Assembly: GCA_030372335.1 (NCBI GenBank)
Contig: JAUDCW010000008.1
DNA: 64,000 bases
Origin: JALCOL01 sp022649665
Lineage (GTDB): Bacteria; Bacillota; Bacilli; Lactobacillales; Enterococcaceae
Direction: 5' to 3' (one strand)
Numbering within the stretch: position 1 is the stretch's first letter; each line of letters opens with the position of its first letter. This document shows, in pieces, positions 25,338 to 34,215 of the stretch. Made by a program: the position numbers and the translations under genes. The notes beneath the pieces are model-generated. The model saw only the letters and a program-made list of their open reading frames with translations. It was not told the origin of the DNA and made no database searches.

Positions 25338-27242
25338 ATGGCAAATACTCGTCCTTCTTACAAAGATGATTTCTATGAAGCGATCAATTACGATTGGCTT
25401 CAAACCGCAGTGATCCCGGCAGACAAACCAGCGACCGGCGGATTTTTGAATTTGGTCGACGAGATCGATCAATTATTGATGAAAGATTTCGACAAAAAAG
25501 CGGCCGACCTGGCAAATGTTGCCGATCCGCGCCTCGCTAATTATCTCAAATTTTATCAAATGGCCGGCGACTTTGCGGAGCGCGACCGCTTAGGAGCGGA
25601 CCCCGCCAAAGAATTTTTGGACCAGCTGGAACAACTGGATGATTTTACCAAGTTGCAAGCTGCCTTGTATTCATTAAGTCTGGAAAATACGGCACTGCCG
25701 TTTCAGCTGTATGTCTCGCCTGATATGAAAAATGCGGAGATGAATACTCTTTACGCCGCTGTCCCCAGTTTGATTTTGCCTGACCGGACGTATTATGAAA
25801 AAGATGATGAGCAAACGAAAGCGCTGCTTGAAGCATATCGCCAAATGAGCGAAAAGATCTTGGCCGCTTTCGGCTACCCGGCCGAAAAAGCCGCGGCGAC
25901 CGTCCAAAAAGCACTGGCATTCGATCGGTCGATCGCACCGCTCGTAAAAAGTGCCGAAGAAGCCTCGGAATATACGAAAGCTTATAACCCGCGCGACTTT
26001 GCCGCGTTTGCTGCTTACAGCAAATTCCTCGATCTCGGCGCATTGACCGAAAAACTGCTCGGACAAAAGCCGAAAACGGTTATCGTGGAAGAACCGCGCT
26101 TTTTCGAACACTTTGACGAACTGGTCAACCCAGAAACTTTCGAAAATCTCCAGGCTTGGCTGATCGTGGTCAATGTGAATTCTTTGACCGGCTTTTTAAG
26201 TGAAGAGCTGCGGCAAGTCGGCGGCGAATTTTACCGGACGCTTTCGGGCGCAAAAGCTGCCCCGTCGCAAAAAAAATCAGCTTTTTACTTGGCTAACAGC
26301 TTCTACAATCATGTCGTCGGCGATTATTACGGCAAAACATATTTCGGTCCAGCTGCGAAAGCGGATGTCATTCAAATGGTCCAAGCGATGATCAACGTTT
26401 ATGAAGAACGCCTGCAGAAAAAAGAATGGCTCAAAGCAGAAACTCGCCAAAAAGCGGTGAAAAAACTTTCGACTTTGATGATCAAAGTCGGCTACCCTGA
26501 TGAGATCGATCCGCTTTTTTCAAAATTGATCGTCGACCCGCAAAAGAATCTGCTCGCCAATGCGCTTTATTTCACCGAGCTGAATGTCCGCAATCATTTT
26601 TCCAAATGGAATCAGCCGGTCAATAAAAAACGCTGGGCAATGAGCGCTGATACCGTTAATGCCTATTATTCACCGACGCAAAACGAGATCGTTTTTCCAG
26701 CAGCGATCCTGCAGGCGCCGTTCTATGATTTCAAGCAGTCGAAATCAGCCAATTACGGCGGGATCGGCGCAGTGATCGCGCACGAGATCTCGCACGCCTT
26801 TGACAATAACGGTTCCTTGTTCGATGAACACGGCAACTTGAATAACTGGTGGACAAAAGAAGATCATCAGCAGTTTGATAAACTCGCCGAAAAAATGATC
26901 AATGAATTCGACGGTCTGCCTTTTGCCGGTCAAAAAGTGAACGGCCGCTTGACTGTTTCCGAAAATATCGCCGATGCCGGCGGCTTGAGCTGCGCCTTAG
27001 AAGCTGCCAAATCAGAAAAAGATCCTGAACTACAGAATTTCTTCGAAAACTGGGCTAGGATCTGGCGGATGAAATCATCCGCAGCCTATCAGCAAATGCT
27101 GCTTTCCTTTGATGTCCATGCGCCGAATAAATTGCGCGCCAACATCCAACTGGAAAACCTCGCCGACTTCTTCGCTGTTTATGAGGTCGCGCCGGGTGAC
27201 GGAATGTACCGTGCTCCGGCAGAGCGCGTCGCGATTTGGTAG
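25338..27242 (+). CDS. pepO: M13 endopeptidase PepO
   Basis: This 634-residue neprilysin-type zinc endopeptidase has zinc motif HEISH near residue 480 (VIAHEISHAFDNNG), the third ligand Glu in ENIADAGGL near 545, and NAYYSPTQNEIVFPAAIL upstream. It lacks a signal peptide, so it acts on oligopeptides in the cytoplasm, as PepO does in lactic acid bacteria. The terminal residues VAIW replace the family's usual Cys-x-x-Trp. Strong AAAGGAG ribosome site. Confidence 0.95.
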   Translation: MANTRPSYKDDFYEAINYDWLQTAVIPADKPATGGFLNLVDEIDQLLMKDFDKKAADLANVADPRLANYLKFYQMAGDFAERDRLGADPAKEFLDQLEQLDDFTKLQAALYSLSLENTALPFQLYVSPDMKNAEMNTLYAAVPSLILPDRTYYEKDDEQTKALLEAYRQMSEKILAAFGYPAEKAAATVQKALAFDRSIAPLVKSAEEASEYTKAYNPRDFAAFAAYSKFLDLGALTEKLLGQKPKTVIVEEPRFFEHFDELVNPETFENLQAWLIVVNVNSLTGFLSEELRQVGGEFYRTLSGAKAAPSQKKSAFYLANSFYNHVVGDYYGKTYFGPAAKADVIQMVQAMINVYEERLQKKEWLKAETRQKAVKKLSTLMIKVGYPDEIDPLFSKLIVDPQKNLLANALYFTELNVRNHFSKWNQPVNKKRWAMSADTVNAYYSPTQNEIVFPAAILQAPFYDFKQSKSANYGGIGAVIAHEISHAFDNNGSLFDEHGNLNNWWTKEDHQQFDKLAEKMINEFDGLPFAGQKVNGRLTVSENIADAGGLSCALEAAKSEKDPELQNFFENWARIWRMKSSAAYQQMLLSFDVHAPNKLRANIQLENLADFFAVYEVAPGDGMYRAPAERVAIW

Positions 27243-27317
27243 TAAATCAGCCTTTCGGCGGATGCTCCCCCTATTTGGATCCGTTATACTGAATTCAACA
27301 GAAAGGAGCCGATAAGC

Positions 27318-27713
27318 ATGACCGCTTCCAAGAAAAAAAGATTTTCCCGCCCGCTTTTTGAACCTGTGCCGGCTGCAGAGGTTTCCACACACAAGCGGCC
27401 GAAAGCGCCCAGCAGATCTTTCCCTACCTCATTTTTCGGACGCTATCGATTTGAAGAGAAAGCGATCGGCCGCACGCATTTGCTGGAGATCAAACCGCCA
27501 GACTTGATTTTAGTCAATCAGCAGGTGTGTGTGAAGCGACTCCTTGAGCTGACACCGCAAGAAATTATTTTCCTGGATTCTTTTGGCTACTTGGTCGCGC
27601 TCAAAGCAGAGAATGGGCGCCTGCTCTCGATGTATGACGAAGCAAATGACGTCACCTATTCGCTGACGAAACTGAGCGATATCCGCAAAGAAAAGACCCC
27701 GCCGATCTATTAA
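27318..27713 (+). CDS. Hypothetical protein
   Basis: I do not recognise this 131-residue protein. The first 45 residues are basic and Pro-rich (KKKRF, KRPKAPSR) and look disordered; residues 45-131 look like a compact alpha/beta domain (VKRLLELTPQEIIFLDSFGY). No signal or membrane segment. AAAGGAGCC and ATG spacing are good, and a TATACT -10 lies about 30 nt upstream, so it appears genuinely expressed. It lies between pepO and repeat copy 2. Confidence 0.7.
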   Translation: MTASKKKRFSRPLFEPVPAAEVSTHKRPKAPSRSFPTSFFGRYRFEEKAIGRTHLLEIKPPDLILVNQQVCVKRLLELTPQEIIFLDSFGYLVALKAENGRLLSMYDEANDVTYSLTKLSDIRKEKTPPIY

Positions 27714-27721
27714 TGAAATAA

Positions 27722-27877
27722 GAAGCTGCTTTTGGGGCACCGTTTATCCAAAGAGGCTGTGACAAAAGTGCTCAGCTTCGAGAAATAAGAAGAAAAATCC
27801 GAAAATAGTTTCTTATATTTTTGAGATTTTTCGAATTATTTCCGAAGAAGCTGCTTTTGGAACACCGTTTATCCAAA
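27722..27877. repeat. Hairpin repeat element, copy 2 (inverted)
   Basis: Reverse complement of copy 1 at 22747-22905 across the core (61 identical bases, 27773-27833). Only one of the terminal repeats is present (GAGGCTGTGACAAAAGT, 27753-27769). A 31-base sequence starting GAAGCTGCTTTTGG occurs directly repeated at 27722-27752 and 27847-27877, differing at two positions. Confidence 0.85.
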
Positions 27878-27919
27878 AATAAGGATCACGACAATAAATA
27901 TTGTCATGATCCTTATTTT
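27876..27919. terminator. Bidirectional terminator before nagB end
   Basis: AAAATAAGGATCA.GACAAT pairs with ATTGTC.TGATCCTTATTTT around loop AAAT. It serves nagB (minus) and the hypothetical gene (plus). Confidence 0.85.
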
Positions 27920-27921
27920 GA

Positions 27922-28623
27922 TCAAATCATGGCCGCCGCGGCTTCGTCGACGATCACGATCGCTTGCGAATGGCGCTGCAGGACACTCGCCGGCACTTCT
28001 TCACTCACCGGACCAGCGACCATTGCTTGGATCGCTTTGGCTTTCTTTTCACCATAAGCCATCAAAATAATCTTTTTACTTTGCATGATCGAAGCGATCC
28101 CCATTGAAATCGCCTCGGTCGGCACATCAGCTACACTGGCAAAAAAGCGGCGATTGGCTTGGATCGTTGATTCTGTCAGCTGCACACGGTGCGTATGCGT
28201 TTCAAATGAAGTCCCCGGTTCATTGAAGCCGATATGTCCATTCTCGCCGATCCCTAAGATTTGGACATCGATCGGGTGGTCTTTGATCACTTGATCATAG
28301 CGGCGGCATTCAGCAGCAAGATCTTTGGCCATTCCGTCCGGTACAAAACTTTCACGAAATGGTTTGGCATCGAAGAGATTCTTTTGCATGAAATAATGGT
28401 AACTTTCCGGATTTTCCGGCGGCAGACCGATATATTCATCGAGATTGATGCTCGTCATATCGGAAAAGTCCAAACGGCTGGCACGCATTTCGCTGTATAA
28501 AGGACCTGGCGTACTGCCCGTCGCGAGCCCCAGCACTTTCGCCCCTTGATCGATATCGGCATGGATCAACGCAAATGCTTTTTTTCCGCCGGCATTTTTA
28601 TCTTTTACTTTGATTATTTGCAT
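27922..28623 (-). CDS. nagB: Glucosamine-6-phosphate deaminase
   Basis: This 233-residue enzyme converts glucosamine 6-phosphate to fructose 6-phosphate and ammonia. It has LGLATGSTPGPLY for phosphate binding near residue 32, the catalytic Asp in SINLDEYIGL, and GIGENGHIGFNEPG near residue 127 with catalytic residues. It has the short NagB form lacking the allosteric extension. Monocistronic, at the end of a convergent pair. Links amino-sugar use to glycolysis and wall precursor supply. Confidence 0.95.
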   Translation of the reverse strand: MQIIKVKDKNAGGKKAFALIHADIDQGAKVLGLATGSTPGPLYSEMRASRLDFSDMTSINLDEYIGLPPENPESYHYFMQKNLFDAKPFRESFVPDGMAKDLAAECRRYDQVIKDHPIDVQILGIGENGHIGFNEPGTSFETHTHRVQLTESTIQANRRFFASVADVPTEAISMGIASIMQSKKIILMAYGEKKAKAIQAMVAGPVSEEVPASVLQRHSQAIVIVDEAAAAMI

Positions 28624-28656
28624 AGCTCATCGGCCTCTCTATTTTGGTATAGTCCA

Positions 28657-28665
28657 ATAATAGCA
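28657..28665 (-). promoter_or_regulatory. Extended -10 promoter of nagB
   Basis: TGC-TATTAT on the minus strand about 35 nt before the start codon. No catabolite-response element of standard consensus is visible. Confidence 0.5.
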
Positions 28666-28683
28666 GAATTCTTTTTCTTTGGC

Positions 28684-28725
28684 AAAAAGAAAAACCGCGC
28701 GAGAAAATTCTCGGCGGTTCTTTTT
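28684..28725 (-). terminator. Terminator of ileS and the dcw transcript
   Basis: Minus strand: AACCGCCGAGAA/TTCTCGCGCGGTT stem then TTTTCTTTTT. Confidence 0.85.
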
Positions 28726-28746
28726 GATGATCAGCGACAAGCGCTG

Positions 28747-31530
28747 CTATTTTTCTTCAAAGCCTTCTTCGACCGCTTCCGGATATTCTTCTTCCACGAT
28801 CGTTGCACAATGGTCGCACAAAGTTGGCAATTTTGGATGCGAACCAACTGTTGTACGGACAGCACGGCAGCGCTGGCAAACTTCGCCCGGCGCTTTTTCA
28901 ACTAAGATCGCAACGTCGTCAAACACCAGCGCATCGCCCGCGGCCTTCTCTTCAGAAACTTCCAGATCAGAAACAATGAAGAGCTGCGCGAGATCCGTAT
29001 CGACTGCATCGATCAAGTCAAGTGTCACTTGGTTCGGGTACAAAACGACTTTTGCTTCGAGCGACTTGCCGATCAGTTTCTGATTCCGCGCTTCTTCCAG
29101 CGCTTTCAGCACTTTATCGCGCAAATCCATAAACGCGCTCCAGTCATCAAGCAGTTCTGCTTGATCGGGATATTCTTGATAGCCCGGCATCTCGCTTAAT
29201 TGAACATACTCAGCGTCACCGGTGATATGGCTCCATACTTCTTCAGCAGTATGCGGCAAGATCGGTGTCAAAAGTTTTGTCAATGCGATCAGCGCTTCAT
29301 ACATCACCGTCTGCATTGCCCGGCGCGCCGGATCATCAGCTTTTTCGATATAAACGACATCTTTGGCAACGTCCAGGTAAAAAGCGGACAAGTCACCCGT
29401 CAAGAAGTTCATCGCCGCTTTATAGACACTTGAGAACGAATAGCGGTCGTATGCTGCCCGCATTTCCTTGATCGTTGCGTTCAAGCGGACCATCAAATAT
29501 TTGTCGACCGACCGCAGTTCGCGGTAATCGACGCGGTCCGCTTGCGGATCATAGTCCTGCGTATTCGCTAGCAAAAAGCGCAGTGTGTTGCGGATCTTGC
29601 GGTATGCTTCTGAAGTTTGTTTCAAAATGTCCATCGATACGCGCACGTCTGCTTCATAGTCGACACTTGCGACCCAAAGCCGCAGAATATCAGCGCCGAA
29701 TTGATTGATGACTTTGGACGGCAAGATCGTATTGCCGAGCGACTTGCTCATTTTGCGTCCTTCGCCGTCGAGCGTGAAGCCTTGCGAAAGGACCGCGCGG
29801 TAAGGGGCAACCCCGTTGATCGCAACACTGGTCGTGATACTGGAGTTGAACCAGCCGCGGTATTGGTCGCTGCCTTCAAGATACATATCTGCCGGGAAAG
29901 AAAGTTCCGGACGTTGACGCAGCACGGCTTCGTGTGAGGAACCGGAGTCGAACCAGACGTCCATGATATCTGTTTCTTTTCTGAATTTGCCGTTCGGGCT
30001 TCCAGGATGGGTAAAGCCTTCCGGCAGCAGATCTTTCGCGTCGCGGGCCCACCAGATGGCGGAACCGTATTTGCCGAAAAGTTCAGCGACATGCGCAGTC
30101 GTTTCTTCCGTCAAGATCGCGTCGCCGTTTTCTGCATAAAAGATCGGCAACGGAACGCCCCACGCGCGCTGGCGCGAGATCACCCAGTCGCCGCGGTCGC
30201 GGATCATGTTATACAAACGCGTTTTGCCCCACGGAATGATCCAATCGACTTTTTCGATCTCATCCAAAATATTTTGACGGAACTTGTCGATCGAAGCGAA
30301 CCATTGCGGAGTTGCGCGGTAGATCACCGGCTTTTTCGTCCGCCAGTCGTGCGGATAGCTGTGGGTAAAGAAGTCGAGTTTCAGCAAAGCGCCTTTTTTC
30401 TTCAAGAGTTCGGTGACCATCGGATTTGCTTTGTCGTAAAAGACGCCTTCAAATCCGGGAGCTTCTGCGGTAAAGCGCCCTTTGCTGTCGATTGGGCTCA
30501 AGATATCCAAATGATATTTTTTGCCGACGAGATAGTCATCTTCCCCGTGTCCTGGAGCCGTATGGACAAGGCCGGTCCCTGATTCAAGCGTGACATGGTC
30601 GCCCAGCATCACTAGTGAAGTCCGGTCGTAAAACGGATGGTGCGCCGTCATATATTCCATTTCTTTGCCTGGGAAAGTTTTCAAAATTTTGACATCTTTG
30701 AAGCCAAGTTCGTCTGTGACCTGTTTCAGCAGCTCTTTAGCAACAACATATTTTTTGTCGCCGGTTTCGATTTCGACGTATTCAAATTTCGGATTGACCG
30801 CGATCCCCAAGTTGGCAGGAAGTGTCCACGGTGTCGTCGTCCAAATGATGAAGGAAGCATCCGGATCAACGATCCCTTTGCCGTCAGCAACTTTGAACGC
30901 TACATAAAGCGAAGGTGATTTGACGTCTTTATATTCGATCTCTGCTTCAGCTAATGAAGATTCGCTCGACGGTGACCAGTAGATCGGTTTCAACCCTTTG
31001 TAAATATAGCCTTTTGCCGCCATTTTGCCAAAAACGCGGATCTCAGCTTCTTCATATTTTGGATCCAGTGTGATATACGGATGTTCCCAATCACCAGCAA
31101 CTCCGAGGCGCTTGAAGTCGCTCCGCTGTTTATCGACTTGGCTCAGCGCATATTTGCGGCATTCTTCCAAGTATTCGGTCCGCGGAAGTTCTTTTCTTTT
31201 AACGCCTTTGTTTGCCAAGACTTGTTCGATCGGCAGACCGTGCGTATCCCAGCCGGGCACGAATGGTGCGCGAAAACCGGTCATCGATTTATAGCGGACG
31301 ATGATGTCTTTGCTGATTTTATTGAGCGCATGGCCCAAATGAATATTCCCATTCGCATAGGGCGGTCCGTCATGCAGAATAAAGGACGGTTTCCCTTCAT
31401 TCAGTTCTTGCCGTTTTTCATATAATTTTTTGTCGTCCCATTCTTTTTGCCATTCCGCTTCGCGATTCGGCAGATTGCCGCGCATCGGAAAAGCAGTCTT
31501 GCCTAAGTGCAAAGTATCTTTCATTCGCAT
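28747..31530 (-). CDS. ileS: Isoleucyl-tRNA synthetase
   Basis: This 927-residue class I synthetase has HIGH as NIHLGHALN near residue 65, an editing (CP1) domain with TTTPWTLPANLG, KMSKS in GRKMSKSLGN near residue 595 and a C-terminal zinc finger (C-x-x-C and C-x-x-C). ATG 31530 follows AAGGGG by ten bases, and MRMKDTLHLGKT fits the family start. Sequence upstream of that ATG is the T-box leader, not coding. Expression should rise when uncharged tRNA-Ile accumulates. Confidence 0.97.
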   Translation of the reverse strand: MRMKDTLHLGKTAFPMRGNLPNREAEWQKEWDDKKLYEKRQELNEGKPSFILHDGPPYANGNIHLGHALNKISKDIIVRYKSMTGFRAPFVPGWDTHGLPIEQVLANKGVKRKELPRTEYLEECRKYALSQVDKQRSDFKRLGVAGDWEHPYITLDPKYEEAEIRVFGKMAAKGYIYKGLKPIYWSPSSESSLAEAEIEYKDVKSPSLYVAFKVADGKGIVDPDASFIIWTTTPWTLPANLGIAVNPKFEYVEIETGDKKYVVAKELLKQVTDELGFKDVKILKTFPGKEMEYMTAHHPFYDRTSLVMLGDHVTLESGTGLVHTAPGHGEDDYLVGKKYHLDILSPIDSKGRFTAEAPGFEGVFYDKANPMVTELLKKKGALLKLDFFTHSYPHDWRTKKPVIYRATPQWFASIDKFRQNILDEIEKVDWIIPWGKTRLYNMIRDRGDWVISRQRAWGVPLPIFYAENGDAILTEETTAHVAELFGKYGSAIWWARDAKDLLPEGFTHPGSPNGKFRKETDIMDVWFDSGSSHEAVLRQRPELSFPADMYLEGSDQYRGWFNSSITTSVAINGVAPYRAVLSQGFTLDGEGRKMSKSLGNTILPSKVINQFGADILRLWVASVDYEADVRVSMDILKQTSEAYRKIRNTLRFLLANTQDYDPQADRVDYRELRSVDKYLMVRLNATIKEMRAAYDRYSFSSVYKAAMNFLTGDLSAFYLDVAKDVVYIEKADDPARRAMQTVMYEALIALTKLLTPILPHTAEEVWSHITGDAEYVQLSEMPGYQEYPDQAELLDDWSAFMDLRDKVLKALEEARNQKLIGKSLEAKVVLYPNQVTLDLIDAVDTDLAQLFIVSDLEVSEEKAAGDALVFDDVAILVEKAPGEVCQRCRAVRTTVGSHPKLPTLCDHCATIVEEEYPEAVEEGFEEK

Positions 31531-31568
31531 GGAATCGTTTCCCCTTTCAAAGGTCTGTGTTTGTCCAA

Positions 31569-31791
31569 TAAAAAAAGCGAGCCTCTCTTGGGACGAGAAG
31601 CTCGCGGTACCACCCAAATTTAGAATATCCGCTGAATGCGGATACTCCCTCTTTTTGTTATCGGGGGAGATCCCCCGTCCCACCTACTTGCTTCAGCGGA
31701 AAAGTCGACCAGATGATAAAAAATACGGGGTTGCTGCTGGCCTTGCACCATCTGCCAGCTCGCTTATGAGCAGTTCCGGATTTTCCGTGTT
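31569..31791 (-). promoter_or_regulatory. T-box leader of ileS
   Basis: On the minus strand the T-box core GGGTGGTACCGCG (about 31617-31603) is followed by a terminator stem GCGAGC.../...GCTCGC and seven T. The upstream half forms Stem I-like hairpins. An ATC (Ile) triplet in the tract after CCCCGTATTTTTT is the candidate specifier. The leader begins immediately behind the divIVA stop codon. Confidence 0.92.
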
Positions 31792-32628
31792 CTAGTCGTT
31801 TTCAGTCATCACTTTTTCTTCGTCTTCTTGGGCCGGTGTATTCGTATCTTCATCAGCTTTGGTTTCCGACGTTTCATCAGCGTTTTGGATCGCTTCGGCA
31901 CTCATTTCCTGCTCAGAAGCGATTTCAGCAGCCGATTCACTAGCGGAATCTGCGTCTGATTCTACTCCTTCATCCGGCTTTTTGTCAAGCGCCTCCTTGA
32001 CGAGCGGATGTCCTTTTCCAAGGTAAGTGTTGAATGGCCGCAGCAGTTTTTCCCATGCCGGATCTTTGACATGTTCCAAATGGTCTTCCAAAAGTGTCGC
32101 AAGTTTCGTATGGAACTCGCGTGTTTTTTCTTTCAAGTCATCGGTTTCCGAAGCTAAAGTCTGCGCTTTTGATGTTGCTTCTGTCAAAATACGATTTGCT
32201 TCTTGATGAGCTTGTGCGAGCGTCTGATGGGATTCTTTTTGGGCGCTTGAGAGCATGTCGTTCGAACGCTTTTCAGCGTCTTCCAGCGTTTCAGAAGCTT
32301 CACGCTGCGCGCTGGTCACCAGATCGGTCGAATGCTGCTGGGCGGAATGCATGATCGCGTCGGCCTCTTTTTGGGCACTGTCTTTGACTTTGTCCGCGGC
32401 GTCTTGGGCGACCACGATCGACTGGTTGAGCGTATCTTTTAATTCATTGAAATATTTTAATTTCTCTTCCATGTGGCGCAGGTTTTTTTCCAGTTCGCGA
32501 TTTTGGGTCTGCAAGTTTTCATAATCGATCTTGACTTGGTCTAAAAAGTCATCAACTGTGTCTGGATCGTAACCGCGCATTTTCTTATCAAATGTTTTGT
32601 TTTTAATATCAAGTGGACTTAACGGCAT
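31792..32628 (-). CDS. divIVA: Cell-division protein DivIVA
   Basis: This 278-residue protein has the DivIVA membrane-curvature domain at the N terminus (SPLDIKNKTFDKKMRGYDPDTVDDFL), then a coiled coil to about residue 190, then an extremely acidic Ser/Glu/Asp tail (residues 215-278). It localises to poles and septa and recruits other proteins. The tail is longer than in Bacillus. Last protein gene before the ileS T-box. AGGGGTG precedes the ATG. Confidence 0.95.
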   Translation of the reverse strand: MPLSPLDIKNKTFDKKMRGYDPDTVDDFLDQVKIDYENLQTQNRELEKNLRHMEEKLKYFNELKDTLNQSIVVAQDAADKVKDSAQKEADAIMHSAQQHSTDLVTSAQREASETLEDAEKRSNDMLSSAQKESHQTLAQAHQEANRILTEATSKAQTLASETDDLKEKTREFHTKLATLLEDHLEHVKDPAWEKLLRPFNTYLGKGHPLVKEALDKKPDEGVESDADSASESAAEIASEQEMSAEAIQNADETSETKADEDTNTPAQEDEEKVMTEND

Positions 32629-32641
32629 TTATTTCACCCCT

Positions 32642-33424
32642 TCATTTTCTTAAAACGCCCATAGTCAGGCGGATTTTACCTTTTTTCGTTTTGCCATCGA
32701 TCTGGCGGATCTGGATGCGGCCAAAGCCGCGGACTGAAATGATATCCAAAAGTTCAAGCGGAAAGTCAGGCTTCTCGTTGACCGCCCAATTGACTTTCAC
32801 TTTGCCGACATTGATCAAATCTTTCGAGCGCTGGCGCGAAATATTGTAGACGGTCGAGATCACGATATCGAGCCGCAGCGAGGAAGTCGTCGCTTTTTCT
32901 TCCGTCCAGCCGTCTTTCGGCTGGATGAGGTCGGTATAATCGCGCTCTTCCAGCCGCACTTTGACGCGGCCGATATGGTCGACTTGCGCAGCGACATAAT
33001 TAGCGACTTCTTTCGTGATAAACACTTGCCAGCGTTCACCGTCAGAGATGATGTCGCCGAACGAAGAACGCTTCACGCCGGTACTCATCAACGTTCCCAA
33101 GATCTTGCCGTGCGTCAGTTCGATAAACTTGATCGGATAAATGATCTCGTAGAGCACCAGATCATATTCTTCACGTTTGGGAACATAATAGTTCGGATAG
33201 ATCAGCGCGCGTTTGCGTTCAGCAGCTTCATAACCGCCGTAAAATGAAAGCGAAAGCTCGGTGCCTTCACTGACCAGTGTTTGCACGATATATGCCTGCC
33301 GCGGATCCAAAAATTCGGTGAGATAGGGTGCATATTGGTCTTCAACAGTTTCGATCCAGTCGCCGACCATATCGATAAAAGTATGTTCTTCTTTGCGAAA
33401 ATGCTGATACACATTTGCATCCAT
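32642..33424 (-). CDS. ylmH: YlmH family S4-domain RNA-binding protein
   Basis: This 260-residue protein has a C-terminal S4 RNA-binding domain (about 185-250; LDIVISTVYNISRQRSKDLI) behind an alpha/beta N-terminal domain with PNYYVPKREEYDL. YlmH is a conserved Gram-positive dcw-cluster protein. S4 domains bind structured RNA; YlmH relatives have been connected to ribosome-associated quality control, which the sequence alone does not show. Cotranscribed with ylmG and divIVA. Confidence 0.92.
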   Translation of the reverse strand: MDANVYQHFRKEEHTFIDMVGDWIETVEDQYAPYLTEFLDPRQAYIVQTLVSEGTELSLSFYGGYEAAERKRALIYPNYYVPKREEYDLVLYEIIYPIKFIELTHGKILGTLMSTGVKRSSFGDIISDGERWQVFITKEVANYVAAQVDHIGRVKVRLEERDYTDLIQPKDGWTEEKATTSSLRLDIVISTVYNISRQRSKDLINVGKVKVNWAVNEKPDFPLELLDIISVRGFGRIQIRQIDGKTKKGKIRLTMGVLRK

Positions 33425-33442
33425 TCTTCTTCACCTCTTTTT

Positions 33443-33715
33443 TTACATGAATCCCGCTAATCGGGCCAAGATATTCACGACAACATAAACGACGATCTGC
33501 AAAAAGATCAGCGCGACGACGATCGTAAAATCGATCGGGCCGATGCTCAAGCGAAACCGCCGGAAAAGCCGCAGATAAGGTTCGACAAGCTTGATGATCA
33601 ATTTGCCGAAGCCAGACTGATAGGCTCCTGGAAACCATGACAGCAATGCGTAAATGACCAAGATCGTCGTATAGATCTCGCTCAACTTATAAATCAGTGT
33701 GATTAATAAACTCAA
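33443..33715 (-). CDS. ylmG: YggT family membrane protein YlmG
   Basis: This 90-residue protein has two hydrophobic helices (about 3-27 and 62-85) with the YggT signature region VEPYLRLFRRF between them. Family members are implicated in osmotic or division functions; exact role unknown. The start is TTG at 33715, chosen because AGGAG lies eight bases upstream and the frame has no ATG. Between sepF and ylmH. Confidence 0.9.
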   Translation of the reverse strand: MSLLITLIYKLSEIYTTILVIYALLSWFPGAYQSGFGKLIIKLVEPYLRLFRRFRLSIGPIDFTIVVALIFLQIVVYVVVNILARLAGFM

Positions 33716-33726
33716 CTTTCACGCTC

Positions 33727-34197
33727 CTAATTCTCGAACATTTGCTCTTCCATGAGCGTTCGCGCCTCGCCGCCATCGATCTGGATCCCCGGCGGTGTAC
33801 AAAGAAAGATCTCTTGATTGACGCGGCGGATATCGCCAGCCAGCGAATACACCGTCCCGGTCAAGAAATCGATGACTCGTCGTGCCTGCTTGTCATCCAT
33901 CGAACGAAAATTGACGAGGATCGTCTCATTTTGTTTGAGACGGTTCGCGATTTCCTTGGCATCGCCGTATGCACGCGGCTCAACGATCATGATTTTCCGT
34001 TTGTGTCTTGCTTCTTCACTCATCGTGATCACCTTTTTCTGCCGCAAACTGTTTTTCTCAACAGCCGGCTGGACTTGGGGATGCTTCTTTTTTGCGGCTG
34101 GTACCGTACTTGGACCCGCGAATTCTTCTTCGGCAGTGTCTTCAGCAGGATCCATATAAAAGAAATCATTGACCCGGGAAAATAAATTCTTTTTCAC
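33727..34197 (-). CDS. sepF: Cell-division protein SepF
   Basis: This 156-residue FtsZ-bundling protein has an N-terminal amphipathic membrane-binding stretch (MKKNLFSRVNDFFYMD), a linker rich in Lys/Pro/Ala, and the C-terminal SepF domain (IMIVEPRAYGDAKEIANRLKQNETILVNF). It arcs FtsZ filaments at the septum. The start is GTG 34197, eight bases after GGAGAG. Tightly packed with ylmE and ylmG. Confidence 0.95.
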   Translation of the reverse strand: MKKNLFSRVNDFFYMDPAEDTAEEEFAGPSTVPAAKKKHPQVQPAVEKNSLRQKKVITMSEEARHKRKIMIVEPRAYGDAKEIANRLKQNETILVNFRSMDDKQARRVIDFLTGTVYSLAGDIRRVNQEIFLCTPPGIQIDGGEARTLMEEQMFEN

Positions 34198-34215
34198 CTG
34201 AACTCTCCTTTCTGC

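Noticed and set aside
31530..31683. N-terminal extension of IleS by 51 codons
   Set aside because: These bases encode the T-box core and terminator; the ribosome site and family alignment support ATG 31530.
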